A stretch of DNA of 64,000 nucleotides from Turbatrix aceti. Its lineage: Eukaryota; Nematoda; Chromadorea; Rhabditida; Panagrolaimidae. A program made the translations under genes and the position numbers. The notes beneath the pieces are model-generated. The model searched no databases. It saw only the letters and a program-made list of their open reading frames with translations, and was not told the DNA's origin. Positions 43,201 to 53,293 of this stretch are shown piece after piece. The stretch lies in assembly GCA_963969345.1 (NCBI GenBank), contig OZ017768.1:10890193-10954192 (forward strand), in the 5' to 3' direction. The stretch's first letter is position 1. Each line of letters begins with the position of its first letter.

Positions 43201-45818
43201 TTTTTTGGCGTCTGTTGTACTTTTTTGCTGAACACTTTTATGACTTGAGAGATGCTTTGTCTTTTTATCTTTTTTTTTACGATGAGTAGTCCTACACCAT
43301 GGTCCATGCTAATGAAGATGTTGTTTTTTTGGCTCAGCATATTATTATAAATTTTTCGTTTTTTGTTATTCAATTTTAATTTTGTATTAATTTTTTTTTA
43401 ATTTGGCAATTGTGAATTTCTTTTTCTCCAAGTAAATAGTTGCTATTCACATGTTTTGTATTTTCGATCAAAGAATAAAAAAATCATGATAAAAGTCGTT
43501 TTTTTTCACAATTGTTTGAAAAAGATGACTAATGACCAAGCTACGCAGCGTGTGCGACATCACGGCCCGAAAGAAATTATTTATTTTCTTTAGGACCAAT
43601 CATCAAAGAAAAAAAGAACACTGTCAATATTCATGGCAACAGAGAGGCATTTTTGTAGGCGATAACTAGCGGATCAAATGCAGCTCTGATGTTTTTTCGT
43701 TTTTGTTTTTGTTTTTGCTGACTGACACAAAATGCACACAAAATCACCACTTTTGTATTTCCTGAAAGATCGTTGATTTAATTTATGAAATAAATTTTTT
43801 GCATAAGTTACACATTTGTAATTTTTAAAATTTCTCACGTTTTTTTTAAATTTCGTAACACAAATTTTTACTATCCATATATGTGTGTGAATGAATTGAT
43901 GAATTGAGATGAACTGGTTATTTTTTTTTGATTTTTTTAGTCTCGAGTTTTTTTGCGTTCGATGGTCAGCTAATTGGTCACTACGCATAAAAATTCACTT
44001 TTTTCTGCCTTCCAAAGCAACTTTTGATTGACTGGGCTGGTCTCCTGTCGGGCGTAAGCTCACGGCAACGGGTGATTGATCAATTTTCGAGCTAGCAATG
44101 CTAGCATTGTTCCGGTGATCAAACAGTGTGTGCTTCGCAATTGTTCGCGCGGTCACGGACGGATGCGACATGTTTAAGGAATGAACACCAGCGAGAAAGC
44201 AGAGAAGGCTAAACCAATACGCCAGTTATTATTATCCATTTGCACGCTTTGTCTGCCAGGCCCGGTCAGCAGCACCTGAAAAATGCCGGACAGAGTCCGT
44301 AACAGCGATCGGTCACTCTCATTCTTTTTGGGTGAAGGGGGAGGGAAAAATGGAAAAAGGATGGACACTGGCCAGCGGGAAGCAGCTGCAGCTGCTGGCT
44401 TGATCTAATGTAAACCCCCCCCCCCCCCCGCGGAGTTCTGTCTTTGATTTGGCATACGTTGGCCGAAGCACCGTAAATCATCCGTATACACGGGCGGTAA
44501 CGGCTTTTTTTAATTTTTTAAATTTTTTTGATTGGCCACACTTTTTTGAGGTCGTTTCATTTGTTTTAAATGATTTATTAAAATCATTTCAGTTTTTTAT
44601 TGATTCAAAATATTGAAAAAAAAGAAATTTTCAGTACTCAGAAAAAGGTTTTATGAATTCCAATCAAAACTTGCTGAATTTATTTCAGTGTAAATTTGTT
44701 TCTGCACCAAATAGGAATTGCTGAAGCTAGGTGTGATTTTGCTTAACAGTAAAAAAAATTTCTTCGACAAAAATTTTTTTCCCACATTCACATTTTTACT
44801 TTCACACGAATTTTTGTTCCAAAATATGTAAAAAGAATTTGAGAAAGTTTACGATAGCCAAACGCTTTTGAAAAAATTATGCGTAATCATCAGACACTGA
44901 AATTTTTTTCGCTGCTCAACGTTTTGTTTTCTTCCCCCTTCCACCCCCTTATACGAATGAGGCTTACTAATTCTACTGCTCTAAAAAATTACGTGGATGC
45001 ACTTACGTGGCTCAGGAGGGAATTAGGAGCGGTGATAAGAACTTATGGCGCCTCCGCGTTTAACTTTTTTGGTATATTTAGAGGGAGTGATTAATTTTAA
45101 AGTTCATATTGATAACGATATGGCTACCGTGATTTTTTGAGATGATCCTGTTCTGTTAAAATTATCAGTTTCAAAAGTATAATTTTTTATTAAAAAATTT
45201 GTTGAAAATTTGGAAAAAAATGGATGATTTTTTGTTTAGCTGTTTGATAACAATTTTAATTGTAAAATAATCCGTAATTTTGTTACTGTTCTGTTCATTG
45301 GAGAATCATTTGATCCGGGTAAAAAAACATTTTTTATTTTTAAATAAAAATAAATATTAAGATCTTGAAGAAAATCTATTGGTCGGTCTATCCGGGTTGT
45401 GTCTAGCGTGATGTAAACAGAAAAATATAATTGTTTCGAACTTTTTAGCACCACCAGCAGCGGACTAGCGGATCAAGTCGCTCGCGCAGAGTCATTATCG
45501 GGTCTTGCTAGCACCCCATAATCCCCCTCCTCTTCCTCTTTCCTATTCACTACATACTCATAGCTTTATCTCGTATTTGCAGCTGTAACTGAGAAAAAAA
45601 GCGGAAGCAGTCTAGTACACCTCCTTGGAACAATAAAGGGTGTGAGAGAGCTCGAGCGAGGAAGAGGACAATACTGATCCATACCGCCCTGCCTGTCCTC
45701 TTCTCCCCTTTTTTCTCGCCACGGACTTTTGTCAAATTGAGTCAATTCAATCCGTTTGTCTTCTTATACATACATACATGCCCAATCGACTTTCACACGA
45801 GTGAAAAGTCCTTTACTC
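40289..45818. other. 5.5 kb gene-poor region
   Basis: Strongly AT-rich with long A and T runs and no exon chain on either strand. Notable points are AATAAA signals at 40465-40477 (cyclase poly(A)), a C15 run at 44415-44429, and a palindrome GCTAGCAATGCTAGC at 44091-44105. A GC-richer stretch at 45440-45740 probably is the metalloproteinase promoter and 5' UTR. Confidence 0.5.
40465..40477 (+). terminator. Poly(A) signals for the guanylyl cyclase gene
   Basis: Two AATAAA hexamers (40465-40470 and 40472-40477) lie about 180 bases after the cyclase stop codon. Assignment is by position only. Confidence 0.5.
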
Positions 45819-48800
45819 ATGATTGCTCAATCACTATTTTGTACAATTTTGTTATGGTGCCTGTTGTGGTGTCTTATCACTCCAGGATACGGTAGACCCG
45901 CCAGTGACGAAGATGAACAGAACGATGTTGATGTCGACGAATATGCCGGGGAGGTGTTCGACTCGTCGACCCTGATCAACGATCGGATGTACTGTTTTAA
46001 GGGCTCTGATTCGGGTCCCTTGGTTCCTCGCATCCTGGTCAATAGACGTCGACAAAAACGATACTCAATTGAAGGTGAGAAAAACAAACAAGAACTTTTT
46101 TTATTGTTTAGTAAAAAAATTGAAATTCAGGCTCATACTGGAGTGTAAAGCAAATCAGCTACCGTATCCGACGAGGCATCCCGGTTATGCCGGATGCAAC
46201 ACTCAAGCGGGTTATTCGGAAGGCTTTTGACGTCTGGGAAAAACGATCACCCCTCAAGTTTGTCTACAAGCATCGGGGACCCGTTGACATCGAGATACTC
46301 TTTGCGAAGGGTCATCACGGAGATGGAGAACCGTTTGACGGACGCGGTAAGTGGTCTTAAAATAATACAGGTGATCATTGGGGTTTTGGGAATTTTTTTC
46401 CGGGATCATTTTTTTGAATTTGGTAAACAGACGAAAAATGAAAATTGACAGACAGTCAAATGACTTTTAAAAAATATTATTTGTTTGATTTATTTTAAAA
46501 CAATTAAATCAAAAATAAATAAAAATTCGCGAACAAAATTTTGTGCGCCGAAAGATTTCAAAAAATATTTCTTTGTTGACACTTTGTTTTAAAAAAAATT
46601 ATATCTTTTTAAATCGGTGTAATTTTTTTGTGAACTTGTTCATTAAGAGGCAGTCCACGACAGGATTTAGGAACAAGGGGAGGACGAGGACAAGGCTTTT
46701 TTACACTATCAAATGTTTTGAGCCAGAATTGTTCCCCACCCCTAGGAAGGTCTAAAACCGCGATACACAGATTTTAAAAAAAATCGGAATCTGTAGTTTT
46801 GGCATCTGGAAGGTTTTGACACAAGTTGATGCCACGCGCTGTGTTCATGAGGAAAAGCGCTGAAAAATTTTTTACAGGGGTTTTTATAGACTGGGAACAC
46901 AATGTCGTTATCAGATTTTTTTTATCGTTACTGTAAGTGCCACTTTTAGGCTAAATTTTTAGGTTTTTTGGCTACCATACTTTTGTTTTTTTGTTGGGGA
47001 AAATGTGATATAGCCTATCTTTTTCCCCGTGTTTTGACGCGTCGAATGAGGTAAAACTCAGAATTTTCTGAATCGGGCTTCATTGCCATCCGCGGGCTTT
47101 TATGGTGCGCACTCGAGAAAACGTGCGCAAAAAACCGCTTTTTCTGTGCGAGTGACAAAAAAACTGCGTGCGCGCACGTAAAAGGAGTCATGTTCAAAAA
47201 AAGGCCCTGAAGCCAATTTTTGATTTTTATGCCTACGGTCACCTGAATAGGCTTTGGCATGTCCCAAATATCACTTTAAGCTAGTTGAGCTTTTTATCGG
47301 ATAATTTTGCACAAAGTTACAGTGTTTGAAAGTTTCATGTTTTTTCAATGCCTGTGGCGGTGCCCAATATTGTCAGATAAAAACCCTGAAAATTTAGAAT
47401 CAATCTTTGGGACATGCTTAAGTCGACCAAATTGACCGCGAGCATAAAAAACAAAAATTGGCTTCAGGGCCTTTTTTTGAATCTGACTCCTTTTACGTGC
47501 GCGCACGCAGTTTTTTTGTCACTCGCAGCGATATTGCGCACGTTTTCTCGAGTGCGCACCATAAAAGCCCGCGGATGGCAATGAAGCCCGATTCAGAAAA
47601 TTCTGAGTTTTACCTCATTCGACGCGTCAAAACACGGGGAAAAAGATAGGCTATATCACATTTTCCCCAACAAAAAAACAAAAGTATGGTAGCCAAAAAA
47701 CCTAAAAATTTAGCCTAAAAGTGGCACTTACAGTAACGATAAAAAAAATCTGATAACGACATTGTGTTCCCAGTCTATAAAAACCCCTGTAAAAAATTTT
47801 TCAGCTCTTTTCCTCATGAACACAGCGCGTGGCATCAACTTGTGTCAAAACCTTCCAGATGCCAAAACTACAGATTCCGATTTTTTTTAAAATCTGTGTA
47901 TCGCGGTTTTAGACCTTCCTAGGGGTGGGGAACAATTCTGGCTCAAAACATTTGATAGTGTAAAAAAGCCTTGTCCTCGGTCCGAAATCCTGTCGTGGAC
48001 TGCCTCTTAAGCTTTTTTATAACTAAAGAAAATACAAATCATTTTTTTTTAATTTTAGGAAAAGTACTTGCGCACGCTTTCTTTCCTCGTTACGGCGGAG
48101 ACGTTCACTTTGACGCATCAGAAAAGTGGTCAGCCAACAAGCACGGTCCCGGCCTTGATCTCTACGCTGTTGCAGTCCATGAAATTGGCCATGCTTTAGG
48201 CCTGAAGCACTCCCAGGAGCCGGCTGCCATCATGGCGCCCTTCTATCAGAAATACACAGGGTCTGACCTATACCTCCATCGCGACGACCTCGCAGCTCTG
48301 CAGAGGCTTTACGGCTTCGGTGACGATGGCCAGAGAAAACCGAAATGGTCACCGCCGCCAGATTTGTGCACTCGATTCCGACTAGACGACATCACGGCGC
48401 TCGCCAATGGCACTATTCTGGCTTTCTCCGGAGACTACTTTTACGAGTTAAAAAATGGAATTTTTGACTTGGATCGCCCGAGGCTTATCTCCGATGTTTG
48501 GAAGAGCGTAGGGGGAAGTATTGATGCCGTGGTCACAGACAACGATGACGATACGTACTTTTTCAAGGTAAGATCAAAAATAAATATATTTGGATTTAAA
48601 GCGAAGTGTGGTTTCAGGGCGTCCAGTACTGGCTGGCTAACCAGGAAGGCAAAATCTACCGTAATTATCCTCAGTTGATTGAGCGAGGACTCGTTTCGAT
48701 GCCCAACGATATTGACGCGGCTTTCATCTGGGGTTACGATGATCAGGCTTATTTTTTCAAAAGTAGGTTTTTTGAACATAAAATTTTTTTATAATTCTAC

Positions 48801-49131
48801 TGTTGAACTAATGTTTCAAAAAAAAGTTCACTTGTAAATTTTAGATGACAAATACTGGCTTTATTCGACGCAAGGCATGCCATCCGGCTGGCCACGACCC
48901 ATCTCCCAGCTTTTTTCAAACATGCGTCACACGCCTCAGAAAATCGACGCTGCCGTCACGCTGCCCAACGGCGACACCTATCTTTTTACGGGTGATTGGT
49001 ACTACAAGATGCAGCCCAATCGACTCGCAGTTTCTCGGGGTTATCCACGAAGAACGTCCAACGTCTGGTTCGGGTGCCATAAACGTCGACGCATGATCGA
49101 AAACAAACGCTTGTCAACATCGAACGGTTAA
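45819..49131 (+). CDS. Furin-activated matrix metalloproteinase with hemopexin domain
   Basis: Secreted zinc endopeptidase that cleaves extracellular matrix. Five exons, join(45819..46074, 46131..46346, 48059..48567, 48618..48762, 48845..49131), encode 470 residues. A signal peptide (MIAQSLFCTILLWCLLWCL) is followed by a short acidic propeptide and the furin site RRRQKR (76-81). The catalytic domain has HGDGEPFDG, the zinc site HEIGHALGLKH (H198, E199, H202, H208) and the Met-turn Met (M216). The hemopexin domain runs from DLCTRF to the closing Cys (WFGCHKRR), with blade motifs DAVVTDNDDDTYFFKGVQYW, DAAFIWGYDDQAYFFKNDKYW and DAAVTLPNGDTYLFTGDWYY. No PRCGxPD cysteine switch and no peptidoglycan-binding-like prodomain are seen; the only nearby candidate is RMYCF. 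No membrane anchor follows. The upstream in-frame extension lacks an ATG, so 45819 was chosen. Confidence 0.92.
46643..48010. repeat. Large foldback (inverted repeat) in a metalloproteinase intron
   Basis: The left arm (46643 to about 47270) starts TTAAGAGGCAGTCCACGACA. The right arm (about 47408 to 48010) is its inverse and ends TGTCGTGGACTGCCTCTTAA. The arms are about 600 bp and near-identical, with small differences (AAACCGCTTTTTCTGTGCGA against TCGCAGCGATATTGCG inverted). About 140 bp separates them. TTAA is at both tips. Matching open frames in the arms (around 47015-47260 and 47458-47649) are mirror images and not evidence of coding. The whole element lies in the 1.7 kb intron between the second and third exons. 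Confidence 0.9.
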
Positions 49132-49323
49132 GCTCCGATTCTGAGCTAGCACTAAAATTTCCTGTATATTGTTTAGAAAACCATATTTTATAGTTCGAAT
49201 CTGTGTATTTTTCCTTTCCTTGCCGCTTTCTTTTGATTATTGTACTATCCAGGAACAATCGTAATACGTTGACGCTGTCTCACGGTATTTTCATATGCTT
49301 TTTTATTTACTTTCACGATTTGC

Positions 49324-49329
49324 AATAAA
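49324..49329 (+). terminator. Poly(A) signal of the metalloproteinase gene, inside the repeat arm
   Basis: AATAAA, 193 bases after the stop codon. No AATAAA occurs between the stop codon and the repeat border, so transcript end formation probably relies on repeat sequence. Confidence 0.5.
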
Positions 49330-49365
49330 AGCAATCCAACTGTAGTATTAGCAATCATTTTTAAG

Positions 49366-49503
49366 TTTGTGGTAATCCAAAGTCAGCTAACCAATGTTGT
49401 GGGGCGGATCGACGCATTTTTGGATCTCTATCTGCCGTCCTGCATGAGCTGCAGCGTGTGCGTTGCGGTCAATGACGAAGTGAGTTTTTTCTTGCGGGGT
49501 TTC
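49366..49503 (+). pseudogene. Argonaute exon fragment in the left arm
   Basis: This stretch is roughly 85-90% identical to the fourth exon of the Argonaute gene and its donor site (minus strand, 56501-56639). The reading frame is intact and ends in CSVCVAVNDE followed by GTGAGT, exactly as in the Argonaute gene. It is a fragment without the rest of the gene. Confidence 0.88.
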
Positions 49504-49580
49504 TTCTCTCTTCCGTGCATCTAGGTCAATTATCCCCGAGGTGTGTGATTCATAAAAACACGTGGGCGGCGTAAAACCAA

Positions 49581-49651
49581 GCATCGGTGGTTCAGTGGTA
49601 GAATGCTCGCCTGCCACGCGGGCGGCCCGGGTTCGATTCCCGGCCGATGCA
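49581..49651 (+). tRNA. tRNA-Gly (GCC), left copy
   Basis: A 71-nt gene with acceptor stem GCATCGG/CCGATGC, A box TGGTTCAGTGGTAG, anticodon loop around CTGCCAC (GCC at 49613-49615), B box GGTTCGATTCC and discriminator A. No intron. It looks fully functional. Confidence 0.96.
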
Positions 49652-50141
49652 ATCCCTTTTTGACTCCGGAAGATATGGCATGTCATTTTAGGACCTCCGA
49701 ACTTCAATTTCGTGCCCCCTTTATTTTGTTTGTATGAATAAACATTTTTGAAGTCCGAAATTTACTGTAAAAAGTGTTGCTTTTTGCGACACTGCCAAAC
49801 CAGAGTTCTATTCCCGGCTTGTGCTAGCTCTTTTTGTCTCCGGTAATCTTGAGGGTATGGGGAGTATTCCGTATAGCGAAAGACACATATGGTGATCATT
49901 CATGGTGAAAAGCCCTATGGTGAAACGCCTTATGGTAAAAGTTCCTTATATTTACTGTAATCCAACAGTTGCAGCTGTTTGATTAGTGTCAATATCACGA
50001 ACGCAACTGCACCTTGTCAAATTAACCTGTATTTCAGACATTCCAACATTGCAGGTGCACCTTGGTACATAAGTAAATAACAGAATTAATGCTTTCGTCC
50101 TAGCCGGCATTTATATGTATTAGTAACTTTTACGAATAATA

Positions 50142-51859
50142 ATGAAAGTTCTAGCATTTGTTTTTTACATTCAAAATATTCTGTCAATTGCATTGTTCGT
50201 TAAAGTGTGTCCTCCTCATTTCGAGTTCAACGCCACTATAAACAATATCTCCAAGTGCTACGCCAACGTTCACATGAACGGAGAATATCTCGATCAGTGT
50301 GATTATCCCTCAGAATGCCGCTTTCTTCACAACGATTCCATTCCTGTGGTTATCCAAACTGAGGTCGAAAATCAAATACTTTGTATGTTTTTTTGTTTTT
50401 TGTTCGTTAAAATGTCTTTTTACTTTAGTTAATCAGTACAAAGATTACCCTCAAGCTTACATCGGATTGTACTATCCATGCGAAACAAAACCTTTAGTAA
50501 ATGAAAATAATTACACCGAATACTTTGAATGGGTTGATGGGTCGCGTGTCACAATAAATCATTTTAAAAGCAGTCCTTACAACGTTTTTGCAACGATTGG
50601 CAAACACAAGATATATCCCTGGTGGAACCACCAAAATGGCATGCCATTTGAAAATACCTCTAACATCCTTTGCCAAATTGTGCTGGATTCCGATGAGAAT
50701 ACAAATTTCTATTCCATAAACAATACAAATGTTACAGATTGGGACAATGTCGAATTCTACGAGGATGAGTATGAGTTTCCGATGAAATCCGAGCTCGTAG
50801 CATACAGTGGTTTCCATTTTAACATAGGAACTTCTAATTCAATGTTAGTGTTGAGCCTGAGAGTATGCAACACTTTGCTTATGATAGTTCTTGTGTATTT
50901 CATGGCAGAAAACATGTTCTCTAAAAATAGCACAATGAAGGCATCCTACTTTTTCATAGTTTTGTTTGGTTGCGGTTATCAGATTCTATTTGAAATTGTC
51001 GATTTGGTTTTTTATTTTACTTATAATGTAATTCCAATGATATTTATTTTCATTCATCACTTTTTGGCCCAACATAAAAACTTATTCACTGGAATGTGGT
51101 TTATGCTTATGTCGTACAACAGATTTTCAGGTATGTTTTCAAAAACTAAAAACTTTTACAGAGGGTTTTGCAGCCATTATTCTCTGGCGTCGAATGAACT
51201 TGCTCTGGAGTAATTTTTTTACAACCGGGTACATTGTCTTGACCATTGTTATTCCCTTTGCTATCAAGTTTCCTCTTATTCTGCACTGGAACTGTGTGAT
51301 TTATTACGATGATAGCTGTTACAGAACGTATACTTTTATTAACGACTGGTCTAATTATACAAACAGCATATCCGATGCGGTCACTACAACGATATCGGTA
51401 TTGTTCTGCCTGTCAGCTGGATTAACAAGTCGATTTCAAAAATCCGAACAATTTGTTTCAAAACAAATACGAAAAGCTGAAAACATGCTGCTCATACAAA
51501 CATCCATCTTTACAACATTTTACGCGGCGCAAACGATTCTCGTATTCGTTCGTTATAGCCTAGGGCATAATTTAAGACTCGATCCTCGATTCTACCTAAA
51601 AATGAGCAGTGATTTATGCTGGGAATTAGCTATAACATCTCTCATAATCCCTTTTTTTATCTGCAAAACGTGGAAAACAAAAATGTTCCGTTCTTTTTGG
51701 TTGACAAAATTTTTCTCCAAACATTCTTCCAATCGTGTAGTCAGTTTTCTGAAATCTGTTTCAATTATTTTCTATCTAAGTTTGTTTTATTTTTCATTTG
51801 GCGGCATAATTTGTTTTTGGTACCAATATGCGGGCTTTTATGAAGGTACAGCGTTTTAG
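50142..51859 (+). CDS. Serpentine (nematode chemoreceptor-like) 7TM receptor with large ectodomain
   Basis: Three exons, join(50142..50382, 50429..51130, 51174..51859), encode 542 residues. The first 20 residues are hydrophobic (signal-like). About 230 residues follow with paired cysteines (CPPHF, SKCY, DQCDYPSECRF, PCET, ILCQ) and many N-glycosylation sites (NNTN, NIS, NATI). Seven hydrophobic segments then run from VLSLRVCNTLLMIVLVYFMA to ELAITSLIIPFFICKTW. After helix 3 comes MSYNRFSAIILWRRMNLLWS, like the N-R-x-x-A signature of nematode Srg/Srx-type receptors. The acceptor at 51173 was preferred over one at 51161 because it restores this motif. Ordinary nematode chemoreceptors are about 330 residues, so the ectodomain is unusual. 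The gene fills the space between two inverted-repeat arms. Poly(A) signal AATAAA is at 51875. Confidence 0.7.
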
Positions 51860-51997
51860 CTCGATTGATTAAAAAATAAATATACTTAAAATTGTTTTAC
51901 ATGATCAGTGAAAATGTTGTTGTTCACACAGTTATCAATCTGTCGCTCTCTGAAAAACTCTAAATCTGCACGTTTCTCAGCTTATCAGAAGATGTCG
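51860..51997. other. Short spacer between receptor gene and right repeat arm
   Basis: AT-rich; contains the receptor gene's AATAAA signal (51875-51880). Nothing else seen. Confidence 0.5.
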
Positions 51998-52298
51998 AAT
52001 ATAAGGAACTTTTACCAAAAGGCGTTTCACCATAGGGCTTTTCACCATGAATGATCACCATATGTGTCTTTCGCTATACGGAATACTCCCCATACCCTCA
52101 AGATTACCGGAGACAAAAAGAGCTAGCACAAGCCGGGAATAGAACTCTGGTTTGGCAGTGTCGCAAAAAGCAACACTTTTTACAGTAAATTTCGGACTTC
52201 AAAAATGTTTATTCATACAAACAAAATAAAGGGGGCACGAAATTGAAGTTCGGAGGTCCTAAAATGACATGCCATATCTTCCGGAGTCAAAAAGGGAT

Positions 52299-52369
52299 TG
52301 CATCGGCCGGGAATCGAACCCGGGCCGCCCGCGTGGCAGGCGAGCATTCTACCACTGAACCACCGATGC
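52299..52369 (-). tRNA. tRNA-Gly (GCC), right copy
   Basis: Identical inverted copy of the left tRNA. Anticodon GCC is at 52335-52337 on the minus strand. Stems and both internal promoter boxes are intact. Confidence 0.96.
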
Positions 52370-52446
52370 TTGGTTTTACGCCGCCCACGTGTTTTTATGA
52401 ATCACACACCTCGGGGATAATTGACCTAGATGCACGGAAGAGAGAA

Positions 52447-52584
52447 GAAACCCCGCAAGAAAAAACTCACTTCGTCATTGACCGCAACGCACACGCTGCA
52501 GCTCATGCAGGACGGCAGATAGAGATCCAAAAATGCGTCGATCCGCCCCACAACATTGGTTAGCTGACTTTGGATTACCACAAA
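52447..52584 (-). pseudogene. Argonaute exon fragment in the right arm
   Basis: Mirror copy of the fragment at 49366-49503. It lies on the same strand as the Argonaute gene located 4 kb to the right. Confidence 0.88.
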
Positions 52585-52696
52585 CTTAAAAATGATTGCT
52601 AGTACTACAGTTGGATTGCTTTTATTGCAAATCGTGAAAGTAAATAAAAAAGCATATGAAAATACCGTGAGACAGCGTCAACGTATTACGATTGTT

Positions 52697-53293
52697 TTAA
52701 CCTTAAAAGGTCCTATTGCAATCATAACATTTTTGTCAACTCTTCTTTCCGTTTGATTACGGAACTTATTATAGAAGACAAAATCAAGCGGGACCATTAC
52801 TTTGTAAAAAAGTTTCGTTATCAGTATTTTTTACAGGTGATAATAAAAAAAAAGAAAAAAAAAGATTTTTCTTCAGGAACACACTCTACTTGTCGATGTA
52901 CACCGCGTCTTCCCGAAGTTCAGAATGTCGAATGTTTACCATAGAAGACAATGGTAAAACAGGGTTCACCTTTAGCGCTTGTTGTTCAAAGGTGTGTATA
53001 ATACAATAATGTTTGTGGCCATAAATTCAAAAACGTCTTATAGGTTCTGTGTTTTTTAAAAAATCGTAAAAAGTTTTACATGTGTATATACATGTATATA
53101 AACTATGCTTTACCAAGAGAAATACATTGAAGTACGTATAAAATATCGAAATCCGTGAATTGTTTGCGTGTCCTGTGTAGTACTGTTCTTATCACCGCTC
53201 CTCTGAAAGAGTTCTCCATGGTCGCCTGAGTTCTTGTTCATTTCCATTTTTCAGCAGTGTTTAGAGCGGTTGCTTATTGCTTTGCAAGTCGAA
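52697..53293. promoter_or_regulatory. Upstream region of the divergent DEAD-box gene
   Basis: AT-rich, with A runs near 52845-52865. A TTTTTCAG acceptor near 53256 is 37 bases before the helicase ATG and implies an upstream noncoding exon or trans-splicing. No coding frame recognised. Confidence 0.45.

Larger units (their letters stand above)
49254..49952 (+). repeat. Left arm of a 699-bp inverted repeat
   Basis: The arm starts AACAATCGTAATACGTTGAC and ends AAAAGTTCCTTATATT. Every position I checked maps to the right arm (51998-52696) by the same mirror rule, including both tRNA ends, so the arms have equal length and appear nearly identical. It contains a poly(A) signal used by the metalloproteinase, a piece of Argonaute exon (49366-49503) and tRNA-Gly (49581-49651). 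No target duplication flanks the pair. Confidence 0.92.
51998..52696 (-). repeat. Right arm of the 699-bp inverted repeat
   Basis: This is the mirror copy of 49254-49952: position x in one arm equals 101950 minus x in the other. It carries the second tRNA-Gly and the second Argonaute exon fragment (52447-52584), both in minus orientation. The sequence beyond 52696 (TTAACCTTAAAAGG) does not match the left flank. Confidence 0.92.

Noticed and set aside
47015..47649. Matching 60-80-codon frames in the foldback arms
   Set aside because: They are the same sequence inverted, within an intron, and have no known domain.
51131..51161. 31-nt intron in the receptor gene
   Set aside because: An acceptor 12 bases further on gives a normal 43-nt intron, keeps the frame and restores the receptor motif.
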